Below, piece after piece: positions 43,353 through 51,737 of a stretch of 62,185 bases of DNA (position 1 is the stretch's first letter; each line of letters opens with the position of its first letter). The position numbers and the translations under genes were made by a program. Source of the stretch: Bacillota bacterium (GTDB lineage: Bacteria > Bacillota > Clostridia > Christensenellales > SZUA-584). Below the pieces are notes generated by a model. It saw nothing but the letters and a program-made list of their open reading frames with translations, did no database searches and was not told the DNA's origin. Where the stretch lies: positions 1 through 62,185 of the forward strand of contig JAEWTW010000040.1 of assembly GCA_023397655.1 (NCBI GenBank), given 5' to 3'.

Positions 43353-44702
43353 ATGGCGTCAGCCTCTCAGCATGTTTCTTTTGTGTTGGAAAAATTGATC
43401 GCGAAGAACCCCGGAGAACTCGAATTTCATCAGGCGGCGACGGAGATATTATCCTCGCTGAAGCTGGTGATGGACCGAAACCCCGAATACATCGAGGCGA
43501 ACCTGCTCGAACGTTTTGTGGAGCCGGAACGCGTGGTGATGTTTCGCGTGCCGTGGGTGGACGACAAAGGCCGTGTGCAGGTCAACCGTGGTTTCCGTGT
43601 ACAGTTCAGCAGTGCGATCGGTCCCTACAAGGGCGGACTGCGTTTCCATCCGTCCGTGAACCTCGGCATCATCAAATTCTTAGGCTTCGAACAAATACTC
43701 AAGAATTCGCTGACCGGTCTGGCCATCGGCGGCGGCAAGGGCGGCAGCGACTTTGACCCCAAAGGCAAGTCTGACAATGAGATCATGCGTTTTTGCCAAA
43801 GCTTTATGACCGAGCTGTACAAGCATATCGGCGCGGATGTGGACGTGCCCGCGGGCGATATCGGCGTGGGCGGCCGTGAGATCGGCTACATGTACGGGCA
43901 GTATAAGCGCCTTACAGGGCTCTATACCGGCGTACTTACGGGTAAGGGGCTCGTGTATGGCGGCAGCCTCGCGCGCAAGGAAGCGACCGGCTATGGCCTA
44001 GTATATTTCGTGGATGAAATGCTGCGCTCAAACGGCAGAGGGAGCTTCGACGGCAAATCCGTCGTCATATCCGGCTCGGGCAACGTGGCGATATACGCAC
44101 ATGAAAAGGCCACGCAGCTGGGCGGCAAAGTGGTGGCGATGAGCGACTCGGGCGGGTATATTTTTGATCCCAACGGCGTGGACCTGGACACTGTCAAGAA
44201 GATCAAAGAGGTGGATCGTCTGCGTATCAGCGAATATGTGAAGCAGCACCCGCATGCGACGTATACGGAGGGCTGCTTTGATATATGGAACGTGCCCTGC
44301 GACATCGCACTGCCGAGTGCCACGCAAAACGAGATCGACGCCGGTGCGGCGAAAACGCTGGTGAAAAACGGCTGCGTCGCTGTGGGTGAGGGTGCGAACA
44401 TGCCTTCCACCATTGAGGCCACGGATATCTTCCTGCAGAGCGGCGTCATGTTCGGCCCCGGCAAGGCGGCCAACGCAGGCGGCGTGGCCACCTCCGCGTT
44501 GGAGATGAGCCAGAACAGCCAGCGCTATATGTGGACGTTCGAGGAAGTGGACGCTAAGCTTAAGAACATCATGATCAACATATTCCGTTCATCGGATAAC
44601 GCGGCGAAGGAATACGATCACCCCGGCAATTACGTCATCGGCGCGAATATTGCGGGCTTTAAAAAGGTGGCGGACGCCATGATACAGCAGGGCGTGGTAT
44701 AA
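43353..44702 (+). CDS. gdhA: NADP-specific glutamate dehydrogenase
   Basis: A 449-residue hexameric-type GDH that makes glutamate from 2-oxoglutarate and ammonia. Seen are RVPWVDDKGRVQVNRGFRVQ near residue 67, the substrate lysine region GPYKGGLRFHPSV near 90, the catalytic GGGKGGSDFDPKG near 128 and the nucleotide motif VVISGSGNVAIYA near 236. Length and N-terminus fit the 450-residue NADP group. I chose the ATG at 43353, eight bases after AAAGGAG; the frame is open upstream but without a site. It has its own promoter with a palindrome. The split glutamate synthase operon lies on the other side of the IS element, so two ammonia-assimilation routes sit together. Confidence 0.95.
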   Translation: MASASQHVSFVLEKLIAKNPGELEFHQAATEILSSLKLVMDRNPEYIEANLLERFVEPERVVMFRVPWVDDKGRVQVNRGFRVQFSSAIGPYKGGLRFHPSVNLGIIKFLGFEQILKNSLTGLAIGGGKGGSDFDPKGKSDNEIMRFCQSFMTELYKHIGADVDVPAGDIGVGGREIGYMYGQYKRLTGLYTGVLTGKGLVYGGSLARKEATGYGLVYFVDEMLRSNGRGSFDGKSVVISGSGNVAIYAHEKATQLGGKVVAMSDSGGYIFDPNGVDLDTVKKIKEVDRLRISEYVKQHPHATYTEGCFDIWNVPCDIALPSATQNEIDAGAAKTLVKNGCVAVGEGANMPSTIEATDIFLQSGVMFGPGKAANAGGVATSALEMSQNSQRYMWTFEEVDAKLKNIMINIFRSSDNAAKEYDHPGNYVIGANIAGFKKVADAMIQQGVV

Positions 44703-44728
44703 GCTTAATTGACCATTCGGGATACGAT

Positions 44729-44764
44729 AAGCCGGCATGGATATATTTCTGTGCCGGCTTTTAC
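44729..44764 (+). terminator. Terminator after gdhA
   Basis: AAGCCGGCA and TGCCGGCTT form a perfect 9 bp stem with a 14-base loop, followed by TTA. Confidence 0.7.
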
Positions 44765-44827
44765 TTTCTGAAAAGGAACAACATGGCGGTTGTGAAGTGA
44801 CCCCAAAAAGATAGACAAATATTTTTA

Positions 44828-45724
44828 TTAAGCGGTCGATAGGGCTTGCAGCCTGTGAACAGCGGGTGGCAAGCCCTTTAGCTTTGCCTTAATACGGCGA
44901 TTATTATAGTAGTCAAGATAATCTATTAACTCCGCCTTGAAATGCTCAATGGAGTCAAACTCTTGAAGATAAAGCAGCTCACTCTTAAGTATACCAAAGA
45001 AGTTTTCCATCACCGCATTATCTAAACAGTTACCCTTACGACTCATGCTTTGACGAATCCCTTTGGCCTTGAGCACCTTTTGGTAGTGCCTATGTTGGTA
45101 CTGCCAGCCCTGATCAGAGTGAAGAATGAGATTGGTGCCATCTTCGATCTGTTCAAACGCCTTCTCCAGCATGCTTATTGCCATAGATAGCGCTGGTCTA
45201 TCCGAAATCGTATAACTGACGATATCGGAGCTGTACAGGTCGAGTATTGGCGATAGGTATAGCTTTTGACCGAACAGGCTGAATTCGGTAACATCAGTGA
45301 CCCATTTTTGATTCGGCACTGTTGCTTTAAAATCTCGTTCCAGCATGTTTGGCGCTATCCTTCCAACTTCTCCCTTATAGGACTTATACCTCTTTATTCG
45401 TACCTGGCAGACGATTCCTAGCCCCTTCATTAGCCGTTGAACAGTCTTATGGTTGATGACATAACCACGGCTACGAAGCTCGCTGGTGATTCGGCGATAT
45501 CCATAACGCCCTTTGTTCTCCATATATATATTCGTGATCTGTTCTTTGATCTCGCTGTATTTATCAGGCTTCGTTCTGCTTTTAGCATAGTAGTAATACG
45601 TTGACCGCGGCAGACCTGATATTTTGATAAGCAGCGATTTCTTATGTTTATGCCTCAGTTCCCAGACCACTTGCGCCTTTTGCTTTGGCGCTCCTCTTCT
45701 AAAACCAAGGCATTCAATTTTTTT
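44828..45724 (-). CDS. IS3-family transposase OrfB (DDE integrase core)
   Basis: The reading frame is open from 45880 to 44828; in the element it is expressed by frameshifting from orfA at the A7 run (45718-45724), so coding proper begins there. The rve integrase core contains WVTDVTEF (first Asp), LILHSDQGWQYQH (second Asp) and SRKGNCLDNAVMENFFG (Glu), so the DDE triad is intact. An HTH_21 region (NIYMENKGRYGYRRITSEL) precedes it. No internal stop or truncation is seen, so the element may still be active. Confidence 0.88.
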   Translation of the reverse strand, partial: KKIECLGFRRGAPKQKAQVVWELRHKHKKSLLIKISGLPRSTYYYYAKSRTKPDKYSEIKEQITNIYMENKGRYGYRRITSELRSRGYVINHKTVQRLMKGLGIVCQVRIKRYKSYKGEVGRIAPNMLERDFKATVPNQKWVTDVTEFSLFGQKLYLSPILDLYSSDIVSYTISDRPALSMAISMLEKAFEQIEDGTNLILHSDQGWQYQHRHYQKVLKAKGIRQSMSRKGNCLDNAVMENFFGILKSELLYLQEFDSIEHFKAELIDYLDYYNNRRIKAKLKGLPPAVHRLQALSTA

Positions 45725-46014
45725 AGGTAATCTACTTCCGCTCTCAATCGTTGTACTTCGGCAATTAAATCTTCTTCTGCTTTCTTGCCCAGTTTTGGTG
45801 GCCTTCCGCCACCGTGGCCACGACCCCGGCGCTCCACGTAGAGGCCTTCGGGGCCTTCTTCCAGATATACTCTTTCCCATTTTCTTACCCGGTCTTTGCT
45901 TATGCGGAACTGTCTCTCGGTTTCCTTATAACTTAATCCCTCGGCACGCATAGTCTCAACAACATGTTGTTTAAACTCCCCGGTATATTGCTTATTCGGT
46001 TTCCCTCTTGGCAT
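45655..46014 (-). CDS. IS3-family transposase OrfA (HTH_Tnp_1)
   Basis: A 119-residue helix-turn-helix protein (QYTGEFKQHVVETMRAEGLS; VRKWERVY) that recognises the element ends. It ends in a coiled-coil/leucine-zipper stretch (EDLIAEVQRLRAEVDYLKK). The sequence CTAAAAAAATTG within its 3' part carries an A-AAA-AAA slippery heptamer; a -1 shift there joins LKK to IECLGFRR of OrfB and gives the OrfAB transposase typical of IS3 elements. Confidence 0.88.
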   Translation of the reverse strand: MPRGKPNKQYTGEFKQHVVETMRAEGLSYKETERQFRISKDRVRKWERVYLEEGPEGLYVERRGRGHGGGRPPKLGKKAEEDLIAEVQRLRAEVDYLKKLNALVLEEERQSKRRKWSGN

Positions 46015-46258
46015 ATAAATACACCCCCAAAGTTGTTTTCAGTATATCATACTGTCTAACTTTAGGGGTGCAGTTCACTTGGAGGCTTTTTTTTGATAAT
46101 TTGCTATTTAGCAATCGCAATTTATTTAATTAAAGTATTTAGTCATGATCGGAAAAGAGGAAATGCTTCGCAATTTCCTCCTAAAGTCTTTTGGTTCTTT
46201 TCTTCAGAAAAGAAGCATGAGTATGGCAGTAGCGCCCTCATGATATGACAGCTATTTC
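46015..46258. other. Region between the IS and the glutamate synthase operon
   Basis: Holds the right end of the IS, a T-run at 46085-46093 and a cluster of imperfect stem-loops at about 46158-46247, among them GAGGAAAT...ATTTCCTC and TTCTTTTC-TTCA-GAAAAGAA, which may be another form of the dispersed hairpin repeats or serve as the operon terminator. No gene is seen. Confidence 0.4.
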
Positions 46259-46993
46259 CTAGTTGCCTACGTACATGTTGCCGTACGGGCGCTTACTCTT
46301 CGGTTGATACAGCTTGAACTCATCCACGCTGATACCGGATACGTCCACGCCGAAATACGCCGCGTATTCGTCCAGCGTGTTGCGAAGAAACGCTTTGTCC
46401 TCGTCATCCAGCTCCTTGCGCGCGATCTCGCGGCCCATCAGCGCCTCGGTCACCTCGCCGCGGATATACATCTTGCCGCCGTGCATGCCGGTACCGAAAA
46501 ACTTTCCGGCCGCCTTCTCGCCTTCTTTGAGCCCGAGCCCCAGCACAACGACGCGGCCCCCCGCCATGTATTCGCCAAGGAAATCGCCCGCCTTGGTGCC
46601 GATCACCACTTTCGGAATCTTATCCATATATTCCTTCATGTGAATGCCGGCGCGGTAGCCCGCGTAGCCCTGAATGTATATCTCGCCGCCGCGCATTGCG
46701 TAGCCCATGATATCGCCGCAGTTGCCGTGCACGATCAGCTTGCCGTCGTTCATCGTGTTAGCAATGCCGTCCTGCGCATTGCCGAACACCTCCAGCGTCG
46801 CGCCGTCCATGTAACAGGCCGAGTCGTTGCCCAGCGTGCCGTGTACATTCAGCTTGGTGTGGCTTTTCAAGCCGCAGCCGATGTAGCGGTGACCGTACAC
46901 TTCGTTCACCGTGATCTCGCCCGGCGTTTGCGCCAGTGCCTTTATTTGCTCATTCAAGTCGCTGTAATACAGCGCGCCTGCCGTCAGTTCCAT
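46259..46993 (-). CDS. Glutamate synthase GXGXG-domain subunit (GltB C-terminal-like)
   Basis: A 244-residue right-handed beta-helix protein equal to the C-terminal GXGXG domain of large-subunit glutamate synthase. Repeats with the Gly-x-x-Gly pattern are visible: YGHRYIGCGLKSHTKLNVHG, GNAQDGIANTMNDGKLIVHGN, CGDIMGYAMRGGEIYIQG, AGDFLGEYMAGGRVVVLG. In split, archaeal-type enzymes this domain is a separate protein. It is the last gene of the five-gene operon and starts 16 bases after the preceding gene. It probably has a structural role, bridging the amidotransferase and FMN parts. Confidence 0.9.
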   Translation of the reverse strand: MELTAGALYYSDLNEQIKALAQTPGEITVNEVYGHRYIGCGLKSHTKLNVHGTLGNDSACYMDGATLEVFGNAQDGIANTMNDGKLIVHGNCGDIMGYAMRGGEIYIQGYAGYRAGIHMKEYMDKIPKVVIGTKAGDFLGEYMAGGRVVVLGLGLKEGEKAAGKFFGTGMHGGKMYIRGEVTEALMGREIARKELDDEDKAFLRNTLDEYAAYFGVDVSGISVDEFKLYQPKSKRPYGNMYVGN

Positions 46994-47009
46994 TCTCGCT
47001 ATATCCCCT

Positions 47010-48260
47010 TTATGAAGAAATCCGTTGCTTCATGCGCTCTTGTCCCAGCGCCATCAAACCGAAGCCGTCGTCCGTGAGCTTGCCCTCCAGGGTGGAGAGC
47101 GGTATGCGCTCGCTCATCAGATACGTGTAGATGCCCGCGCGGTCCACGTCGCCCACCAGTATCATGCCCACCAGCCGGTCGTCCTGCACGAAGAAGCGCT
47201 TGGACGCGCCGGTCTTCTCGTCGTATTTGGATAGCAGCTGTGTACCTTCGCCGCCCTGAACGCCTGCGGTGATCACGGACAGACCGAAGAAGCCCACCGC
47301 GTTCATCGGGAACACACCGTCGAAGTCGTCCTTCTTGCCCGCCATGTCATAGCCCGCCGCACGCCCCTGCGCATAGGCATTGGGCCACAGCGCCATGATC
47401 TTGCGCTCGCCTGTCACAAAGTCCACGCCTTCGGTCACGTCGCCCGCTGCCCATATATCCGCCACGTTGGTGCGCATCGTGTCGTCCACGATGATTCCGC
47501 GGTTCACATCCACGCCCGCCGCTTTGGCTTCCGCCACGTTAGGCCGTACGCCCACGCCCATCACCAGCACGTCGCACGGCAGCACAGTGCCGTCCTTCAG
47601 CACCACCTGCTCGATGTGCTTATCGCCAACCACTTGGCCAACCGTCATGCCGAGGTGGAACGTCACGCCGTTCTCCTCCAAGCGTTTCTGCACCGGAGTT
47701 GCCGCCGCTTCGTCCAGTATCATAGGCAGCACGCGCGGCGCCATTTCCACCACGTGCACGCTGCCCGCCACCGGGGCAATGCCCTCAGCCGCTTTGAGAC
47801 CGATCAGTCCCGCGCCGACCACCACCACATTGGCATCCTTGGATATCCATTTCTCAATGCCCAGCGCGTCGTCGTATTTTAAGAAGGTATAGAAGTTATC
47901 CTGAGCTTTCAGGCCTTCTGTCGGCGGCACGAACGGGGACGAACCCGTCGCGACCAACAGCTTGTCGTATTTCACCGTATCGCCGCTGTCCAGCGTCACT
48001 GTCTTTTTCTTGGGGTCAATCGCAGCCGCTTTTTTGCCAAACATCGTCTCCACGCCGAACTTCTCGTAGAAATCCGTCTTGCGGTACACCATGTTCTTCG
48101 CGCTGACCTTGCCCGCGAGATAGTAAGATATTAACGGGCGCGAGTAAACGTGATGCGGTTCGTCGGAGATCACCGTGATACGGCCTTCCTTGTCGCACTT
48201 GCGCAGCCCCTCGATGCAGCCCACCGCCGCGGCCGAGTTGCCGATAATCACATAGTCCAT
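47010..48260 (-). CDS. FAD/NAD(P)-dependent oxidoreductase subunit of the split glutamate synthase
   Basis: A 416-residue pyridine nucleotide-disulfide oxidoreductase-type flavoprotein. The FAD site is IIGNSAAAVGCIEGL at the start, the NAD(P) site is VVVGAGLIGLKAAEGIA near residue 143 and the second FAD motif is VADIWAAGDVTEG near 269. It resembles NADH:rubredoxin/nitrite reductase-type reductases and would feed electrons to the Fe-S subunits, the job done by GltD in two-subunit enzymes. It starts three bases after the ferredoxin gene, with GGGGAGGAG upstream. Confidence 0.88.
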   Translation of the reverse strand: MDYVIIGNSAAAVGCIEGLRKCDKEGRITVISDEPHHVYSRPLISYYLAGKVSAKNMVYRKTDFYEKFGVETMFGKKAAAIDPKKKTVTLDSGDTVKYDKLLVATGSSPFVPPTEGLKAQDNFYTFLKYDDALGIEKWISKDANVVVVGAGLIGLKAAEGIAPVAGSVHVVEMAPRVLPMILDEAAATPVQKRLEENGVTFHLGMTVGQVVGDKHIEQVVLKDGTVLPCDVLVMGVGVRPNVAEAKAAGVDVNRGIIVDDTMRTNVADIWAAGDVTEGVDFVTGERKIMALWPNAYAQGRAAGYDMAGKKDDFDGVFPMNAVGFFGLSVITAGVQGGEGTQLLSKYDEKTGASKRFFVQDDRLVGMILVGDVDRAGIYTYLMSERIPLSTLEGKLTDDGFGLMALGQERMKQRISS

Positions 48261-48263
48261 CGC

Positions 48264-48713
48264 TTACTCCTCCCCTCTGTCTTCATATTTGAGCGCGTTG
48301 TTCGGACAGTGCTTCACGCACTCGGGCTCGCCGCTCTGCGCGCACAGGTCGCACTTCGCCGCCACCTTCTTCTTGCCCTCATCCCGCACGATCGCGCCGA
48401 ACGGGCACACCAGCACACAAGTCCAGCAGCCCACGCAGCGTTCCGTTTCGTTCAGCACCAGCCCCGTCTCCGGGTCCTTCTGCATCGCCCCGGTGATGCA
48501 GCCCTGCACGCACTTGGGGTCGTCGCAGTGGCGGCACTGCAGCGCGAAGTTGATCTTGTCGCCCGTTTCAATATGCAGCCGTTCCACCGGCCTCGGATAT
48601 TCCGTCTTGTGCGCTTTGATGATATCGCCTGTCAGCGAATGCGACGTGCGGCAATACACCTTGCACAGCCCGCACCCGAGACACCACTTTTCATCCGCGT
48701 ATACTTTCTTCAT
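48264..48713 (-). CDS. 4Fe-4S ferredoxin-type subunit of the split glutamate synthase
   Basis: A 149-residue polyferredoxin similar to HycB/CooF electron-transfer proteins. Four cysteine groups are visible: CLGCGLCKVYC, CRHCDDPKCVQGC, CVGCWTCVLVCPFGA and CDLCAQSGEPECVKHCP, giving up to four 4Fe-4S clusters. It would pass electrons from the FAD subunit to the FMN subunit. It is separated from the upstream FMN gene by 224 bases holding the hairpin array, and joined closely to the downstream FAD gene. Confidence 0.88.
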   Translation of the reverse strand: MKKVYADEKWCLGCGLCKVYCRTSHSLTGDIIKAHKTEYPRPVERLHIETGDKINFALQCRHCDDPKCVQGCITGAMQKDPETGLVLNETERCVGCWTCVLVCPFGAIVRDEGKKKVAAKCDLCAQSGEPECVKHCPNNALKYEDRGEE

Positions 48714-48744
48714 ATCTGCTCCTCACTATAGCAAACCCTTTTTC

Positions 48745-48910
48745 GAGGGCTTTGCCCTCGGGCTCCCACCAAAGGGCTCGCCCTTTGGAAACCCGCCTGA
48801 AATGCCTGCGGCATTTCTTAAATTTTTTATACAAGGAAATGCGCAGCATTTCCTATGGGATTCCCAAGGGGCAGGCCCCTTGGGCGGAGGTTTGGAGGCG
48901 GAGCCTCCAA
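48745..48910. repeat. Array of six tandem short hairpins (dispersed repeat, longest copy)
   Basis: Six near-perfect hairpins with 2-3 base loops follow each other: GAGGGC-TTT (48745-48759), CCAAAGGGC-TC (48769-48788), GAAATGCC-TGC (48799-48817), GGAAATGC-GCA (48835-48853), CCCAAGGGGC-AG (48863-48884) and TTGGAGGC-GGA (48892-48910), each followed by its exact complement arm. It lies within the glutamate synthase operon between the FMN and ferredoxin genes. Shorter relatives are at 42168-42247, 37493-37580 and 7565-7655. Confidence 0.85.
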
Positions 48911-48937
48911 GCACTTGCTTAAATCCCGTTAAATCTC

Positions 48938-50443
48938 TTATTCTCCGGCGTGCATGATGCCGAGAATGTCCAGCTCCTTCTGCGTCAGACCGATACCGCG
49001 CAGCATCAGGCGGTTGCCCCGAAGGCTCTCGATGGCGTTGATGCCCATGCCGCCCAGCATCTCCTCAATCTCATGCTTCCACGCTGAGACAAGGTTCACC
49101 AGCCGCTGCGTGGCGATGTCCGGGTTCAGCCGCTTCACGAGATCATCGCGCTGCGTGGCAATACCCCAGTTGCACTTGCCGCTGTAGCAGTTCTGGCACA
49201 TATGGCAGCCCATCGCGATCAGCGCCGACGACGCCACATAGCAGGCGTCCGCACCGAGTGCAATGGCTTTCACGATGTCCGCGCTGTTGCGAATGCTGCC
49301 CGCCACCACGAGTGAAACGTCGTTGCGGATGCTCTCTTCGCGCAGCCGTTGGTCCACCGCGGCCAAAGCCAGCTCCACCGGTATACCCACGTTGTCGCGC
49401 ACGCGCTGCGGCGCCGCGCCCGTGCCGCCCCGGAAACCGTCTATCGTAATGATGTCCGCGCCCGCCCGGGCGATACCCGAAGCGATAGCCGGTGCGTTAT
49501 GCACGGCCGCTATCTTCACGGACACCGGTTTTGTATAGTTCGTCGCCTCTTTCAGCGAGTAAATCAGCTGCCGCAGGTCCTCAATGGAGTAGATATCGTG
49601 ATGCGGCGCCGGCGAAATCGCGTCGCTCCCCTGCGGGATCATACGCGCCTGCGATACCGCTTCGCCCACCTTCTCGCCCGGCAGATGCCCGCCGATGCCC
49701 GGTTTCGCGCCCTGTCCGATCTTGATCTCCAGCATCGCACCTGCATTCAGGTACTCCGGATGCACGCCGAAGCGGCCGGACGCCACCTGCACGATGGTGT
49801 TGGGGCCGTACTGGTAGAACTCCTTCGCGAGGCCGCCCTCACCCGTGTTATATAGTATGCCGAGCTCCGTCGCCGCCCTTGCGAGCGCCTCATGCGCGTT
49901 ACGGGAAATGGAGCCAAAGCTCATTGCCGAGAACATCACCGGCACTTTCAGCTTCACCTGCGGCGGCATTTTGGTTTTCAGCTTGCCGTTCTTGTCAAAC
50001 TCCAGCTTCTCCGGCTTGCGGCCCAGCGTCACGCCCGTCTCCATCGGCTCGCGCAGCGGATCGATGGACGGGTTGGTCACCTGCGACGCGTTGATCAGCA
50101 TCCTGTCCCAATATATAGGCAGCGGATTGGGGTTACCCATACCCGTCAGCAACACGGACCCTGTTGCCGCCTGCTTGTATATTTCCTTGATCGCGCCGGA
50201 TGTCCAGTTGGCGTTCGGCTTAAACTGAAGATCGTTGACGCGTATTTTAAGAGCGCGCGTGGGGCACATCGCCACACAACGGTGGCAGTCCACGCACTTG
50301 CTCTCATCCGCGACCATCTTGCCCGTGTCCGGATCCAGCTTGTGCACCTCGTTGGCACACTGCTTGGCGCACACCTCGCATTGTATACATCTGTTTTCGT
50401 CTCTATCGACCAGATAATCCGGCCAACCCAGTTGCAAACTCAT
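48938..50443 (-). CDS. Glutamate synthase FMN-binding subunit with N-terminal 4Fe-4S domain
   Basis: A 501-residue protein equal to the central synthase part of GltB. The N-terminus has two 4Fe-4S motifs, CIQCEVCAKQC and CVDCHRCVAMC (about residues 18-60). The FMN barrel follows with PVMFSAMSFGSISRNAHEAL near 168, GEGGL near 202, GQGAKPGIGGHLPGEKV near 248, the GFRGGTGAAP motif near 340 and the Fe-S cysteines CHMCQNCYSGKCNWG near 420. It makes two glutamates from 2-oxoglutarate and ammonia channelled from the amidotransferase. It begins four bases after the GATase gene stop with GGAGGGG upstream. Confidence 0.93.
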   Translation of the reverse strand: MSLQLGWPDYLVDRDENRCIQCEVCAKQCANEVHKLDPDTGKMVADESKCVDCHRCVAMCPTRALKIRVNDLQFKPNANWTSGAIKEIYKQAATGSVLLTGMGNPNPLPIYWDRMLINASQVTNPSIDPLREPMETGVTLGRKPEKLEFDKNGKLKTKMPPQVKLKVPVMFSAMSFGSISRNAHEALARAATELGILYNTGEGGLAKEFYQYGPNTIVQVASGRFGVHPEYLNAGAMLEIKIGQGAKPGIGGHLPGEKVGEAVSQARMIPQGSDAISPAPHHDIYSIEDLRQLIYSLKEATNYTKPVSVKIAAVHNAPAIASGIARAGADIITIDGFRGGTGAAPQRVRDNVGIPVELALAAVDQRLREESIRNDVSLVVAGSIRNSADIVKAIALGADACYVASSALIAMGCHMCQNCYSGKCNWGIATQRDDLVKRLNPDIATQRLVNLVSAWKHEIEEMLGGMGINAIESLRGNRLMLRGIGLTQKELDILGIMHAGE

Positions 50444-50446
50444 CGG

Positions 50447-51532
50447 TTATTTCCCCTCCACCAGTCCTATGATCGGCTCGCCGCCCTGGGGCGACCACAC
50501 CCTGTCGGGCGAGGGACAGACGATGCGTATCGCCGCTTCCTCACTGGCCACATACAGGTTGTCGCCCTTCTCCGCCGCCACCAGCGACCGCAGCTTGATG
50601 CGGTCGTTGAGCGCCATCATGCCGCCCTCAAACCCTAAAATGATCGAGAACGGGCCGTTGATCAGCGCCGAGCTGTAGACCGCTCTGATTGCCTCAAATT
50701 TTACTCTGTCCGCTTCATCCATCAGCTCGATCTCACGCCAGAAGGGCGCCACCACCACGTTCACCGCTTCCTGAAGCGACAGCCCGTGACGGCGGATGAG
50801 CAGATCGAACAAATATGTGATGACCTCGGTATCCGTCATCAGCGTGCATTTATAGCCGTACATCTCCACGAAGCGCCGGTTGGCGTCGTAAGACGATATC
50901 TCGCCGTTGTGCACGATAGACCAGTCCAGCAGCGTGAACGGATGCGCGCCGCCCCACCAGCCGGGCGTGTTGGTCGGGAACCGCCCGTGCGACGTCCACA
51001 GGTACGCGTCATACGTCTCCAGCATGAAGAAGCGTCCGATGTCCTCCGGATATCCCACACCTTTAAAAGCGCCCATATTCTTTCCTGAGGAAAAAACATA
51101 AGCGCCTTCAATTTCTCCGTTAATTCTAAACACACACCGGGCAACGAATTCTCTCTCGTCCAGCTCGGATTCTTGCAGCTTAAATTGTCGTGCGCTCACG
51201 AAATAACGCCAGATCAGCGGGCTGTTGTCGATTCCCTTCACCTTGCGCGTGGGTATCTTCCCGGCATTCTCCACTTCAAAATGCCGGTTGATAAAATCTT
51301 CCGCGGCCGCCTTGGCCGTCAGATCGTTGTAGAATATATGGAGCGCATACAGCTCGCTGTACTGCGGATAAATACCGTATCCCGCAAAGCCGCCGCCCAA
51401 GCCGTTGCTGCGGTCATGCATCAGCGCGATCGATGTCAGTATCGTCTCGCCTGAGAAGCACTCGCCCTTTCGGTTGAGTATACCGCTGATGGCGCATCCG
51501 GACGGTATCCTTATTTGCCCCTCTTTTAACAT
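50447..51532 (-). CDS. Class II glutamine amidotransferase subunit of the split glutamate synthase
   Basis: A 361-residue Ntn-type amidotransferase equal to the N-terminal GltB domain, releasing ammonia from glutamine. The nucleophile is probably Cys13 in SGCAISGILN, preceded by a 12-residue leader that must be removed. Other marks are SHGRFPTNTPGWWGGAHPF near residue 180 and VHNGEISSYDANRRFVE near 208, with the RH/GxN pattern of the class. It is the first gene of the operon, with a promoter about 170 bases upstream and GGAGGGGG before the ATG. Confidence 0.9.
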   Translation of the reverse strand: MLKEGQIRIPSGCAISGILNRKGECFSGETILTSIALMHDRSNGLGGGFAGYGIYPQYSELYALHIFYNDLTAKAAAEDFINRHFEVENAGKIPTRKVKGIDNSPLIWRYFVSARQFKLQESELDEREFVARCVFRINGEIEGAYVFSSGKNMGAFKGVGYPEDIGRFFMLETYDAYLWTSHGRFPTNTPGWWGGAHPFTLLDWSIVHNGEISSYDANRRFVEMYGYKCTLMTDTEVITYLFDLLIRRHGLSLQEAVNVVVAPFWREIELMDEADRVKFEAIRAVYSSALINGPFSIILGFEGGMMALNDRIKLRSLVAAEKGDNLYVASEEAAIRIVCPSPDRVWSPQGGEPIIGLVEGK

Positions 51533-51708
51533 TCTTCTCCCCCTCCACGGTTCATGGCACAGTCCTGCGGGATACAGGCGGTGCGCAATATTAAATAAAA
51601 AGACGCTAACAGACCCGCTCGTAAAGCAAGCTGTCAGAAACGCCCTTGTTTCCCGATCTCTTCTCTTCCATTAATAAAGGAAATCAGATTCCCTTTGCTG
51701 GCTGTATT

Positions 51709-51737
51709 ATTATACTATCAGTGAAATAAAAAATCAA
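51709..51737 (-). promoter_or_regulatory. Promoter of the split glutamate synthase operon
   Basis: On the minus strand TTGATT (51737-51732), a 17 bp spacer and a perfect TATAAT (51714-51709). The leader of about 170 bases contains an imperfect stem AAAGGGAATC/GATTTCCTTT near its 5' end. Confidence 0.75.

Larger units (their letters stand above)
44793..46078 (-). mobile_element. IS3-family insertion sequence (IS150-like), apparently intact
   Basis: About 1.29 kb with orfA and orfB on the minus strand. The ends are imperfect inverted repeats: left TGAAGTGACCCC (44793) and, read inward from the right, GTGAACTGCACCCC, with a shared TTAGACA/ATAGACA block further in. TTG flanks both ends (44790-44792 and 46079-46081), a possible 3 bp target duplication as expected for IS3, though the exact left end is one base uncertain. 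It sits between the gdhA terminator and the end of the glutamate synthase operon and breaks no gene. Confidence 0.85.
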
